Shown here: positions 1 to 10,584 of the stretch, in pieces | Numbering within the stretch: the first letter of the stretch is position 1 | Layout: the number at the start of each line of letters is the position of its first letter | Source of the DNA: Tetrapyrgos nigripes | Taxonomy: Eukaryota; Basidiomycota; Agaricomycetes; Agaricales; Campanellaceae | Reading direction: 5' to 3' | DNA: 64,000 nucleotides | Assembly: GCA_013368315.1 (NCBI GenBank) | Contig: JAACJM010000078.1 | Span: 62,001 to 126,000 of the forward strand | The notes under the pieces: generated by a model | Told to the model about the DNA's origin: nothing | The model's input: the letters and a program-made list of their open reading frames with translations, nothing else | The model's database searches: none | Program-made: the position numbers and the translations under genes

Positions 1-219
1 CACTTGTGAAGGGAATAAAGATCAATAACACTCTGAGGGTGATCAGGTGAACAGAAGATGACCAGAGTAATAATAGATCTGATAGAATGAAGTGCAGCAA
101 GAGAGTGTTTGAATAGAGTGAAGGATTGAACAAAGGATCAGATGTGAATGTAGAAAGAAATAATGAAGAAGTAACAGAGAAATGAATGAAGCAATGAAGG
201 GATTGTATGCAGCTGTAAG

Positions 220-1125
220 TCATGATAGAACATATCCATGATGAGTGAGAATCCCTCTGAGGGATTTTGGATAGATCAAGGGACTGTTCATGACAACAAC
301 CCCAGCTCCATCAAGGGAGATAGCCACTGAGGTGACCCAGTCTTCATGCCCCTGGAATGGCTCTCCAATAACAGTCCCAGTTTGTGTATCCCAGATCCTC
401 ACTGTTCTGTCATGTGAGCCAGACACAATTCTGGCTCCATCCAGAGAGAAGGCCACTGAGGCGACCCAGTCTTCATGCCCTTGGAGTGGCTCTCCAATAG
501 CATACCAGTGTTGGGATTCCAGATGACACATTTTCCATCCTGCAGGCCTGTTACAATCTTTTCTCCATCTGGAGAAACACTAACACACCAGATACTTGCA
601 TGTGTCTTGCAAGATCCCATATGTTGGTGATGTTTTATTTTAGTATTCACTTTCACCAGTTTTCTAAATCCGGTGTTCTGGGTAGAAAGGGACAATACTT
701 AGATATAGATGTGGAGTCATATCTTTGGCAGAACTCAAAGCAAAGACATTTGCCAAGTGTTTGTATTGGTTTATACTGTTATGCACTTCCTCCATCTCTT
801 GAAATTTGTGCTATAATCCTGATTTAAGCAAATATTGAGTATAATATCTTAAGAGACTTACCTTCAAGACTAAGTCAAGAGTCTTAACACACTCTGACAT
901 TTTTCTCAGGAGATTCATACCTTCAATCCAGAATAACACCTTTTTATTCAAGAACCTTCTCATTTTTTGTCCTCTCATCAGGTGATGACCCCAAAATATG
1001 CATGAATATTGAACTGCTCCTCCCAGTTTTTCTGCAACTCTTGTTTCAATACCAGGCACTTCACTATCAAGTAGAAAGGATGAGAGAAGGTTGCATATGT
1101 CTAATTGCTCCATCTTTGACTGCAA
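220..1125 (-). pseudogene. NACHT/WD40 (NLR-like) protein, C-terminal fragment
   Basis: On the minus strand, 1125-855 encodes a helical segment resembling the region that follows the NACHT ATPase in agaricomycete NLR-like proteins (a W-G-HHL motif, then VLFWIEGMNLL and a SEC..TLDLVLK stretch). It ends at a plausible GT donor (gtaagt). The next coding stretch (about 610-240) encodes WD40 repeats with GHEDWV, SPDG and RIWDTQTG hallmarks. Such proteins are thought to act in self/non-self recognition, with the WD40 propeller binding ligand. The WD40 part changes frame near 505-515, between the first and second blades, and breaks off after the third [10 protein letters not shown] stretch at about 290, so only two to three blades remain. 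It appears to be a decayed, truncated relic. The family call is from motifs only. Confidence 0.65.
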
Positions 1126-1381
1126 GTCAGCACAATGTAATGGTATAGGGATGTCACAGCGGCCTCTAAAAGAGGTCGCCCAAAAGAAGATAACATTAGG
1201 ATGAAGGAGAATGGCTATGGTGCCTAAGGAGGAAATTGGAAGGGTGGGAAGGGAGGGTGGAAGAAAAAAGGAAAGAAGAGAAAAGGGTAAAAGGAAAATT
1301 GGATAAAAACAAAATTATAGTTTTGAGTGAAAATAACATAAACAATGCCCTGAAACAGCAACAAGGGGTATAAACAAATCT
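1126..1381. other. Gene-free spacer
   Basis: AT- and purine-rich sequence between the NACHT/WD40 relic and the recombinase relic. I see no coding signal or repeat ends in it. Confidence 0.4.
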
Positions 1382-2225
1382 TTAATGAGCAGGATGACTG
1401 AATAAAAGAGCATGGAGCACCACTGGATTCTTACAAATGTAAATCTCAAAGGTGCAGGAACTCCATTGACTGGTAGCTTGTATCAAATAAGGAGAGATGC
1501 CAGACTGCACCATGGATGTAGCACCGCCAGCATGCATGGAATGCCTAGAGACATTGGCATTGGGGAGAAGCATCCTGAATTTTCTGGTGAACCAATCTTG
1601 GGTTTGATCCAAAGTTCTGGCTGTAAAAGGAAGAGGTCATCTCATGAATCAAGGTAGGAAATGAAATGAGGAGTGGGATTGGAATGATGAGTGGTAGTTT
1701 GGATGATGAGGTTGCCTTCAAAGAAGCAATCACCCTTATGACCTGGCAGAAAAAAGGAGTACTGCTCAGGATCAGAAGTCTTCACAGAATGCTGAATGAT
1801 GGTCTTGCAATGATTAATTAACCTGGAGTTTGTGGGATTGGTGATCTTGCCTAGATGAAGTAAACTGTGAAAACTGGACAGCACCATGGCTTTGAATAGA
1901 AAATTGTCATGGGAGTGTGAATGGGAAAGGGAGTCAATGATGATGCTGAGTTGTTCATGAGAGAGGGGAAGCTTTCTGTTGACTGGGGTACCCCAATGAT
2001 GCAGACAGCCTGCCATGGTGCATGTGATGAGAGAAGAGTTCCAGGCTTGACATACATTGGGGTAGTGTTCCTCTGGTTCGTTGGTTATCCCAGAAAGGTA
2101 ACTATTGACAGAATGAGGATTGATGTGAGTGGACATGAAGACAGGATACATGCTGAGGGTTTGAGCAGTGGGAGTGATAGGGAAATTGTGAGTCTTGCAA
2201 AAGGTAAGGTATGAATTAGGAGCAG
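1382..2225 (-). pseudogene. Tyrosine recombinase of a Crypton/DIRS-like element, decayed
   Basis: Read on the minus strand, 2220-1642 gives an N-terminal core-binding segment (FCKTHNFPITPTAQTLSMY, INPHSVNSYLSGI) running into the first part of a catalytic domain (FHSLLHLGKI, then YSFFLPGHKGD). A frame change near 1640 leads to the C-terminal catalytic part at 1612-1382, with HSMHAGGATSM, SGISPYLIQATSQWSS and the terminal YICKNP box. This order and the HxxR-like and W..F..YI motifs are those of tyrosine recombinases in Crypton-like or DIRS-like elements common in Agaricomycetes; the expected Arg of the HxxR box is changed here (H-S-M-H). The two frames, changed catalytic positions and lack of a clean start indicate a dead copy. 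A reverse transcriptase that could separate DIRS from Crypton was not found nearby. Confidence 0.7.
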
Positions 2226-2534
2226 AAGAATAAGTAGTAGAAGAGGAAGAATCAATAGAAAGTCCAAGACAAATAGAAAATGATCATGAATTAGTTTCTC
2301 CAAACTCCAGGGCTCATGAACCAGCTGCCTGGAGTTGGTAGAAATAGAAATCATTGAGTAATTACTCCCAGCGTCCATTGAGGGGGTCTAGATATTGTAG
2401 AAGATGCATAGGCAATGAAGACAAAAGAAGGTAAGAGTGAGTAAAGTAGAAATGCAAAAACACACGAGAAAAAGAAAGGAAACAAGTATGTAAATAAATA
2501 AAAATGAGATAAAAGAAGATGAAACAGATCATTT

Positions 2535-2760
2535 TCATATGGGATTAGTAGTAGCTGGAGTAGTGGAAGGTTTAGGAGTGGTAGTTGACACAGAGGAGGG
2601 GTTTTTGTCAGTGAGATGTGGGCATTTGTCACACTTATGGCCAGGATTACCACAAGCATTACAAACATGAAGACGAGGACAGCTGCCAGGTGGACCATTA
2701 ATGAATATGCTTATGACCACAAGTTAAACAGAAGTGGCTCTATGGGGATTCAAACCCCAG
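2535..2760 (-). pseudogene. Zinc-knuckle segment of the same recombinase element
   Basis: The minus strand encodes FCLTCGHKHIH, then after a frame break GPPGSCPRLHVCNACGNPGHKCDKCP, a cysteine/histidine cluster of the kind found at the end of the ORF upstream of agaricomycete tyrosine-recombinase elements. A Thr/Ser/Pro-rich tail follows. It lies between the ORF1-like relic (6.35-7.29 kb) and the recombinase relic in the right order and orientation, so I infer all three once belonged to one element. Nucleotides 2735-2760 also resemble a tRNA T-arm with one loop mismatch. Confidence 0.5.
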
Positions 2761-3144
2761 AAATGAATGAATAAATGAATTATGCCACACTGCAAAAGCT
2801 ACATAAGTGTAATGAGTAGTAGCTCTACATGGACCCAATTACTGGGCAAGCGACAGTGTCATAGGGCCAATCATCCTTGCAGGCAGGATAGGGTATCTAC
2901 AACACTGAAGCGCTAAAGTATGACACAGAGACAGTATGACATAATCTCAATGTGAAGCTGCAGAGACAGTGTAACAAAGTCTCAACACAAGGGAGCATAT
3001 GATGGAGTATGAGACAAGTGGCAGTTAGCTAAGGTTAGTAGGAAGTATGGAGAATATAAGCTACAGAGAAACAGAGAGAAATGAGACTCTGAGAAGAAGA
3101 AAAGAAAAGATGAGAGAAAGGAAACAAAGAATAAATGAATACAG

Positions 3145-4528
3145 TTACTCCTGCTCGTCAGACCAAATCTCGTCAATTCTTGGGATCCCATAGCTATCCT
3201 TCCAGATGATGAGGACATTGTGAACAAAGGCTGCAGTAGCAGTGACCAAATTCCAGTCAAATATCCAGCATTTCAGGAGCTCCAAGGCATGACTGTTGGA
3301 GCGAGTGGCAAGGGGGTCAAGATGGATGGAGGAGAGGAAAGTGGAGCATAGGCTGGTGATTTGTGGAAGGTGAAGACACTATCAGGATGTGCTCTGGTGT
3401 TTCATAAGACATATTGCAGAAGTGGCAGAGCATTGATGATAGATCATCGTTATTGCGAGGAGTTCTACCTGGAGCACACAGAAATACCCAAGGGGAAACA
3501 TTGCTGCACAGTAAGTGAGTTAGTGATCTCTGATGGCAGTGGTGTGTCATACAGTGCAGGTAATGACAGAAGAATACAATGGGAGATGAAGGGGTAGAGT
3601 CAGAGTCAGCATCTACAGGCTCCATATGTTCCCTGAGGAGACTGAGGTGGCTAAAGTTTTCAATCTGCCAGAGGAGAAATTTGCTGGAGGAGTTATTAAC
3701 CTGTTTGATGAGGTCTTTCATGTTGGAAGGAGTGAGCAGTTTGTTTGGGGGTAGTGATAGAGGGGGTGTGTCCAGATGATGGGGGAGATGTAGTAAGACA
3801 TAGTCAAGGTCAGAGAGTCAGCATGGTGTCTTATGAGAGCAGAGGATGAGAAGACTTTGGAGGGCAACATGAGCAAGTTTGTCATGAGGGAGTTCCAGTA
3901 GATATCTGAGGTATGATAGAGCTAGGGTAGCTTGATGAATGTGTATGGGACGTATGCCAGTTTCAGTATACAATGGGGTAAGAATAGAATTGTTGGAAAG
4001 ACCAAGAATGTGATGGAAGAACGCATGTTGGACCTTTTTGAGATGGTGGGCAGCTGAGTCAGTAATGTTGAGGACTATTTCACACCCAAAGATAAGGTGA
4101 CAGTCAATGAGAGCAGTGTAGAGATGTTTCACAGATTTGGGAGGAAGACAGCCTCTGCCAACTAGGTGTTCAGTTCCCAGGATACCATGAGAGGATATGG
4201 TAGCAGCTTTAGACTTGTTGTAAACAACAGCAAAAATGTCATTTTCAACTGAACAGAATGTGATTCTGACATATTTGAAGAAGTCGGTGAGTTGTAAATT
4301 GTGGCCATTGACAGTGAAGCGAGGAGGAGCAGAAAGGTCGAGGTCACCAATGAGATCAGTTACATGAGGATGCATGTCAGACTTTGAGGGGCTGAGAGTG
4401 AGGAAGTTGTCATAGCACCATAGTTGTAGAGCATCAAGGTGGCGTTGGAGACCAGTGGGAGAGTGAGAAATGATTACCATATTGTTGGCATGCTCTAGGT
4501 GTGAGATTGTGGTGCCATTGAGGGCCAT
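3145..4528 (-). pseudogene. LINE (non-LTR retrotransposon) fragment, RT C-terminus to 3' end
   Basis: Minus-strand frame 4528-3818 encodes the distal part of a LINE reverse transcriptase: SHLEHANNMV (a degenerate A-x-DD catalytic box in which DD has become NN), GLQRHLDALQLWC, LSPSKSD, and the thumb/connection stretch to QHAFFHHILGLSNNS and ETGIRPI. After several frame breaks, 3721-3317 continues with KFLLWQIENFSHL and a Cys-rich CHFCNMSYETPEH knuckle. The last coding segment ends with WKDSYGIPRIDEIW and a stop at 3145-3147. It is 5'-truncated, has lost the catalytic Asp pair and is frameshifted, so it is inactive. A related C-terminal fragment lies at 31.1-32.2 kb on the plus strand. Confidence 0.8.
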
Positions 4529-4554
4529 GTCATGTTTGTGAGGAGGAAGAGAAA

Positions 4555-4640
4555 AAGTTGATAGCTATAAGTTCCACAGCATAGGAGATTTCCACATATG
4601 GCCTGTGTTGCTCTAACCACTGAGTTATAGTGCCATGTAT
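4555..4640 (-). repeat. tRNA-like (SINE-type) sequence
   Basis: The reverse complement reads GGCACTATAACTCAGTGG then TTAGAGCA, matching a tRNA acceptor, D-arm and A-box with one mismatch. The anticodon and T-arm side (about 4555-4590) is poorly kept and has no good B-box. It sits exactly where the LINE fragment loses its 5' part. It looks like a decayed tRNA-derived SINE head or a tRNA pseudogene rather than a working tRNA gene. Confidence 0.45.
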
Positions 4641-4789
4641 TGAGACAGAGCTTGACTACACTTGAGCGACATTTGCCCAAGCCACCAAGGTTACTCTCAA
4701 TGGCCTACACTGCACCAAATCACTTGGAATCCAAATAACACACATAACACAATAATAACACACAATAAGATTCCCATGTTCCAATTGTT

Positions 4790-6395
4790 ACTGGTGTAAA
4801 AGGCCATCGCTCCACATGGCAAGTTACGAGGCCCCATACTTATCAAAATGGTATGAAAATGGTACAGATATTTGGAAGTAACTTTTGTAAATGAAGACAC
4901 AGAAATACAGAACACAGAGTGGAACATATATGGACTAGATAATAGGCGCTACGGAATACTTTGAGATTAGTATGCACAGACAGTCGAGCAATTACAGAGA
5001 GATGTGTACCTTGATCATTGTCAACATTCACCGCTTTGAAACACTTTTGAAACACTTTTGAAATGGTATGAGGCAAGCTTCATCTTCTATAATGGGAAAA
5101 CATACATCAGAAAGTGTATGAGCGAAGTGTCCAGGAAGCGTGATGTCTTTGCAGGAGAAGACTTGATCGCAATGACAAGAGCACTGGGAGGAGCTGCGTA
5201 AAATACAACATGTCAGTTAGAAATAAGGAAAATCAATATATGCATATTACACACTCGTCAGTGACAAGTAGTATTATCTGAGATTCTGAACAGAATCCTC
5301 ATAAAATCATCATGCTCAACTCGCGGAGGGATGTAGTATTCAACATTGACTTCCTAGTAGTACCTTGAAGGGAGGTTTATCTAACGAAGTAAAGGATGAA
5401 GAGAACCTACCACTGCTATTTAAGAAGTTTAACATAGCCCTTGCTGACCAGTTCAACCATACTCCGTCAACCACAATTTTTTCAGAGTAAGCAGGGCACA
5501 AGCCACATTGAAACATATTATTTGCAATTTTGGGGAATGCGAATGCATTGAAAACACCATCTATATGGGAAGAAAAGATGCCTAGTTGACATTGTACCCC
5601 ATGAGACTTCTCCCTCCAATGATTTCACCAATCTACAGAGTAACGCAACATCAACATGATGACTCAGATGTAAGTATTAGTAAGTAGTACGAAAATGCAC
5701 CTTAAAGATACCATAAGCTTCCACTGCATAGACAATAATCCTAGGAATGTCCCTGCTCCTGACAGCTCCAGACCAAAAGTCCCTATTGATGGCTCTAACC
5801 CACACCATCTCGTACGCAGGTGGCAGAATAGACAGTCACAATGGAGCCTTTCAGCCCTATAGATGCATTTGCAGATTTCCCGGAAGACTGAGAGGTTGTA
5901 GGTGATGGGTTGGCAGTAGGCTAGATGCTTTTTTATGGTGGAAGGAGGGAGAGAATGAGACATGGGTGGGTTAGACACTGCAGAGAAAGACATGGAAAGA
6001 GACACATACAGCCTACCATAGATCCAATGCTCTCCCCAAGAGACCCAGCAACCTTTGTCATCTAAAACCCTTCGAGCAGTTTGTTAGGCATTAGCCAATG
6101 TTTCTTGTGCCTAGCTTTGACATGGGCATTGGACACTTCTGATGACAATCCCAACGATGAGGAAGCAAAGCAGGAAGAACGAGTATGATGGGGAGGGGAA
6201 TGACGTAAAAGCAGGGCATAAGATTGTAGATAGGAAGAGGTTGACACGCTGGCAATGACATTGACGGTCCAGACCGATTCTAGAATCTCGGTTTGTCAGG
6301 AAGAGTAGACACTGGAAAAGGGGTGGGAGTTTGAGGTCATGGTAAAATTTTCAAGGTCGACATAAGTTAACTCGGCCTTTAAGAGGCCTCGTAAC
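4790..6395 (-). repeat. 1.6-kb repeat, copy 1
   Basis: This block aligns along its whole length with 42,576-44,153 at a few percent divergence, mostly transitions, plus an 11-bp length difference at about 5,937. Both copies begin ACTGG.GTAAAAGGCCATCGC with a GCCAT...ATGGC hairpin and end with GGCCTCGTAAC, so their ends belong to the hairpin repeat family. Read from the GTTACGAGGCC end (minus strand), it contains protein-like stretches such as CWVSWGERWIYGRL and DIPRIIVYAVEAYGIFKV, broken by stops and gaps, so it may carry a captured, intron-containing gene fragment. No transposase was recognised. It lies inside the recombinase element, splitting that element's ORF1-like part from its zinc-knuckle part. 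Confidence 0.75.
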
Positions 6396-7292
6396 AAGGG
6401 ACCTTGGGCCTGGCAGGTGTGAGACGAGTGAGAGGAAGGGATGTTTCTTTGACACATGATCCAGTGTTGCTGATGTGTGATTCCCTGAGATCATTGAATT
6501 GATTGAAATCAGAAAATCGAAGAATTCTGGAGGCAGCAACACAGGCACAGATGGCTTTGTCAAAATTGATGACTCTGGAGTAGAAAGACCATTTAATGGC
6601 CACAAATTGAGATGGATGTATTCACTATACACCCTAACATCAGGCTCAAGGTGAGGAAAGATCTGGGAATAGGCAATGGTGACCTTGTACCACACCACAC
6701 CCCATTCATTCGAGTCTGTGATTGTCTTTGATGGGGTCTGGTTTCTGAATCAGAGCTGGATACCATCAGAGAGGTCTTCAGTATGGTCTTTGATGTAGGT
6801 GTTGGCATAAAGGAAAGTGAAAACAATGTCAAGGTTGACTGGTTTACCCACCAAGATTGCTTTAAGTTCAGATTCAGGAAGATCAGGGCAGATGGGAGAT
6901 GATTGGAGGGAATGAAGTGATTTCTTCAGATCTTCAAGGTTCTTTGATAGGAGGAGTAAGGTTTGGTGACAGATAGGGGAAAGTTTGTCCATAGCAATGG
7001 TGGCTATAGGGTTGCTAATGGACCAAGGATAATCTGTGTTGTTGTTGGAAGCTCTAAAGTCCTTGTGTTTGTGGTTTCTTAGCAAAGAGTTTAGTATGCC
7101 CACTAACATAATAAAGTATACAGATCTAACTCCAATATTTAGCTGGTAAAATGTACCTAGACTCGTGTGGATAGATAAGAAGGCAAAATAAATGACAATG
7201 TACCCGAGAGACTCGTGAGTATTGATGAGATGATGAAGGATGACGAGTCTCTCGGGGTGTACTGTTATAATATATGGAATGAAAGGAATCAA
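6351..7292 (-). pseudogene. ORF1-like (Gag-like) part of the tyrosine-recombinase element
   Basis: Minus-strand 7292-6750 and overlapping frames to about 6396 encode KNLEDLKKSLHSLQS, then WYKVTIAYSQIFPHLEPD..YSEYIHL and a RVINFDKAI..RVAASRILRFSDFNQFNDLR stretch split over two frames. This resembles the conserved ORF that precedes the zinc-knuckle and recombinase in agaricomycete tyrosine-recombinase elements. Its exact role there is unknown; a Gag-like nucleic-acid-binding role is usually presumed. The frame runs into the 1.6-kb repeat at 6395, so the insertion interrupted it. At least one frameshift (about 6600-6700) makes it non-functional. Confidence 0.5.
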
Positions 7293-7753
7293 ACGTGTTC
7301 AAGAGTGTAAAGATGGAACAGGTAAGGAGGGTTCAGGAAGGAACAGATCACAGATAGAAGGTGAACGATAGAAAATACGTATGAGATAAATGAAATCGAA
7401 TAGGGATCATGGAGATGAAACCAATAATGCAAAGCCAAGGGGAGACAATAGTACTAGATTGCGTGGACCCACACATGAAGGAAGTAGATGGGTTCATAAA
7501 GAGAAATTGAAAGACGAACTCACAACGATGAGTAGTCTTTCTAAAGAATCTTTAAAATATTCAGAAAGAAAAGGCCCCAAAAAAATGCGTCACCAACGTG
7601 TCACTAGAAATGCCGATTAAGTACAGTTGAACAAATCATACAGGAACACTCCAATGATATCGAGGTCCTGATGCAAATACAAACCTCCTCCGTAGTCTCG
7701 TTATCAATACGCCGTTCCGAGGGAACTGAGGTGGGCAAATCGAGTGTCTGAAG

Positions 7754-7948
7754 CTAATACACGTCTGTGACTGCCTTCGTCAAGTCTCCGTGTGGGAAGA
7801 TACAGAAACCAGCGATCTTCTTCGGGTCCTTCAGAGTTGCAAGGGCAACGACGCTCTGATCATGTTCTGGACTACCACCGTAGATCTCGACGTAGTCAAT
7901 ATCGCTCCAGGTAATCCTTTGGGGAATGGGTCGATGGTCACGTTCCAC
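7754..7948 (-). other. Possible terminal exon of an unrecognised gene
   Basis: A 64-codon open frame reading ITWSDIDYVEIYGGSPEHD, then VVALATLKDPKKIAGFCIF and ending LTKAVTDVY-stop. Composition is protein-like and unlike the surrounding transposon sequence. I could not find convincing upstream exons in 7,950-8,240 and do not recognise the family. It may be the 3' end of a broken gene. Confidence 0.3.
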
Positions 7949-8244
7949 CAGTAATTACAAGCCAATCCGTCTTCAAGGCCTCCTCTCGTAACCTACCTCC
8001 CTGTTCATCATCCCTCTCGTGCTCCCGCCGAGGCCTGTGCAACCTACCCCGCCTAAACTGTATCCCGCTTCGCATAAACAACTTGTATTATGGCGTTGGC
8101 GCCAACAGGCCCGATCAGTGGTTCCCCAGGGTATTCTAAGAGGCTAGGGTATGCTAACAGGTGAGTAAAAATCAACGTAGATAATCGTAGCGTATTAGTA
8201 TGTATTTGCTGTAATTCTTGGCGGTCACCATAACCAGACGAGAA

Positions 8245-8412
8245 TGTGGGCCAGCGCTTGCGCGTGGCAAAGAAACGAGGCCCAAAAAGGGAAGCGGCAT
8301 ATCGGCTTGATGAGGATGGCGATTGCCAGCCAATCAGGGAGTGGACGAACTTGATACAGCCACCTCAACAAAGTCTCCGTTGTAAGAACGAGTCCGTTAA
8401 AGGGCCTCGTAA
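8245..8412. repeat. Short hairpin-family repeat (168 bp)
   Basis: Left end reads TGTGGGCCAGCGCTTGCGCG then TGGC (hairpin) followed by AACGAGGCCC. Right end reads AAGAACGAGTCC, TTAAAGGGCCTCGTAAA. The ends match those at 17,710-17,943 and the ends of the 1.6-kb repeats. It has no coding capacity and no clear target-site duplication. The adjoining inner sequence ATACAGCCACCTC is shared with the 17.9-kb and 55.7-kb copies. Confidence 0.65.
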
Positions 8413-8930
8413 ACTTTCAGTGTAAGAAAGGGCACCGAGGTTTGACATATAATGTCAAGCCGGATTCTTGACAGTCGTAGGAAGCATTACAATCCAATAG
8501 AAACTGCTGCGGAATCAACTTGTTCATCTGCAGGCACGCTTCCGAGAATCCGAATTGAGATAACACATCAGTCACCTTGATGCTAGGATTGGAACGACAA
8601 GCCAATACACGCGTTGATATCTGATAGTGGTACTTCACCCGGTTGAGTTGAGATCCTTGAAGCCAACTAAGACCATGATTATGATGACTTAATATGTTCA
8701 AAGGTCGCCATCATCACTATTATGATTTTTCCCTCTGAGACGCCGGCTCACCATGTGAAGCAGGGCTTAAACAGATTCCTTCACAACGAAGAAGCTAATT
8801 AAATCATCTCAGTTACTCTTTGATACTGTGTAGTGAGGCCATCACCTAGAAAGCAAGTACTGAAAGCAGATATAAGAGTGCTCTGGTAGGAACCTGATGC
8901 ACCTCGCAAGCACCTGTAACCATCCTCATC

Positions 8931-10294
8931 ATGTCCTCGGATCTTCAAAAATCACTTCCTCTCCTCTCAGATGACCTCTATATCATCAAAGAATATTTCG
9001 CTTCAACCGCAGTTGGCTTCTTGCTCTATGGATCACACGTTGCCTTTTCGTTTATAGCTATCTGTCACTTTCTGTGAGTGCTTCACATGATCACTCTGGG
9101 ATTGTTCGTACTTTTCTGAGCAATATTCCTTGATAGGAAGAGAATTAGAGCTCTATCCAAAGCTCAGATGACTCTCCTGACAATTACTATTCTGATGCTC
9201 GTCACTTCGACGGCATTGGTTGTGCTCAACGTGGAACTCATTCTCAACGACTTGTCGCTCCTGGGATATAATCCACCGAGTCCGACCTACCTGATTCCAA
9301 CTCTTCAAAATATGAATGTTGCGACGACACTTTTCTCTCGTTTCCATGTGAGTACTCGAGTATAGCACTCAAATTTCAACTTGGCCAGATTTCTGAAAAC
9401 TTCCCAAATAGTTCATCGTCAGTGATAGTATAGTCGTATGGAGAGCATGGGTATTATGCCCAAGAAATTTGGTACTGAGGGTTATTCTGAGCTTTTGCTT
9501 ATTTGTTTCATGTGGTAAGTTTGTTCAAGTCATTGCAAAGAAAGAAAATTACTCATCAATCCACCCACTCCTCTCGTTTAGTCTGCACAATTACTGACGC
9601 AGGCATTGGTGCTGCTCGAGTCAAAAAGCAACTCGGAGATGATGGCCACGCTGTGCAGATTTTGCTGATGATTATCCCGTCACTCTTCACCAATCTTGTT
9701 GCCACATTTCTTGTTGGTTGGACTGCGTGGTAAGTCTGACTGGTATCTATCAAAACTTTGATTCAAATACTCATCCTTATTCACAGGAGTACTCATAAAA
9801 CGTTCTTCAGAAAATTCAACGCCACAGACTCTCTGGCGAGCCCAGCATCACATAGTAGCAATACCCGATCGACGGGTCGAACGATGCCAAAAGTTCAAAA
9901 GCTCCTAGTGTTGTTGGTACAGTCGGGATTGATTTATCTTTGTATCTGGGTGCGTACGAAACTTTCAGATTATAACGTGAATCCAGATAATTTACTCAGC
10001 ATAAAGGTTGCCTTCACATTCATCTCTCAATTTACCAGTAAAAGTTCAAATTTGGCAACACAGACATATACAGCTGCTATGCCTTTGATTGCTGTGAGTG
10101 TAATAATTTGGAGATCATCTCATTTCCTAAATCATTCCGCTGTTAAGGCTCTGTACCCCGTTATTATTATTTTCCTATCAACTCTCGAGAGTGCTAGAGA
10201 TGATTTCAACTTTACGGATCAACACACGATTTCTCAGTCGATGGTGTTTGGGTCCGCGTCGGTGGTTGGAAGTTTAGGGAGTGTTGAGCAGTAG
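8931..10294 (+). CDS. Seven-helix integral membrane protein of the agaricomycete 'SDSIVVWRAWVL' family
   Basis: Seven exons join in frame: 8931-9073, 9137-9347, 9412-9514, 9603-9729, 9787-9949, 10007-10093 and 10148-10294, giving 326 aa with all GT-AG introns. The product has hydrophobic helices throughout and the family hallmark SDSIVVWRAWVL in the middle, then LFTNLVATFLVGW, a Ser/Thr-rich cytoplasmic loop (about residues 200-235) and a last helix starting ALYPVIIIFL. These proteins are abundant and uncharacterised in mushroom genomes; a receptor-like membrane role is only a guess. The ATG was chosen because it opens directly into the first helix and has a GATATAAGAG box about 60 bp upstream. 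No frameshift seen. Confidence 0.85.
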
Positions 10295-10584
10295 GCACGG
10301 TTCTGACTTCGGTTCAGCGTAGCATTAGACTTAATGATGATGCATGTACGAAAAAAGGCTCTGGTGCCGGGGTGCATCCTACACCAAGGTTAGGGTCAGG
10401 ACTTTCACCCCTGTACATCGTCAACGGTAACCTCGTCATCATCGATATGACACCGTCATATCCCTGGCCCAGTTATCACTATCCCTATTACATGAACCTA
10501 GCCTAAATCACCGTAAATCGATCTATACTATGCCAAAAGTCCCAAACAACGCTCTCTAAAAAATGTTGTACACTCTGAATCAAA

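Noticed and set aside
2735..2760. Possible tRNA gene (T-arm TGGGG TTTGAAT CCCCA)
   Set aside because: No acceptor, D-arm or anticodon arm at the right distance and the loop has one mismatch; probably chance or a decayed SINE piece.
8417..8701. Minus-strand open frame of 94 codons (starting MNILSHHNHGLSWLQGSQLN)
   Set aside because: Composition is somewhat protein-like, but only 230 bp separate it from the divergent gene at 8,931, no splice signals or family features are visible, and its end overlaps a repeat border.
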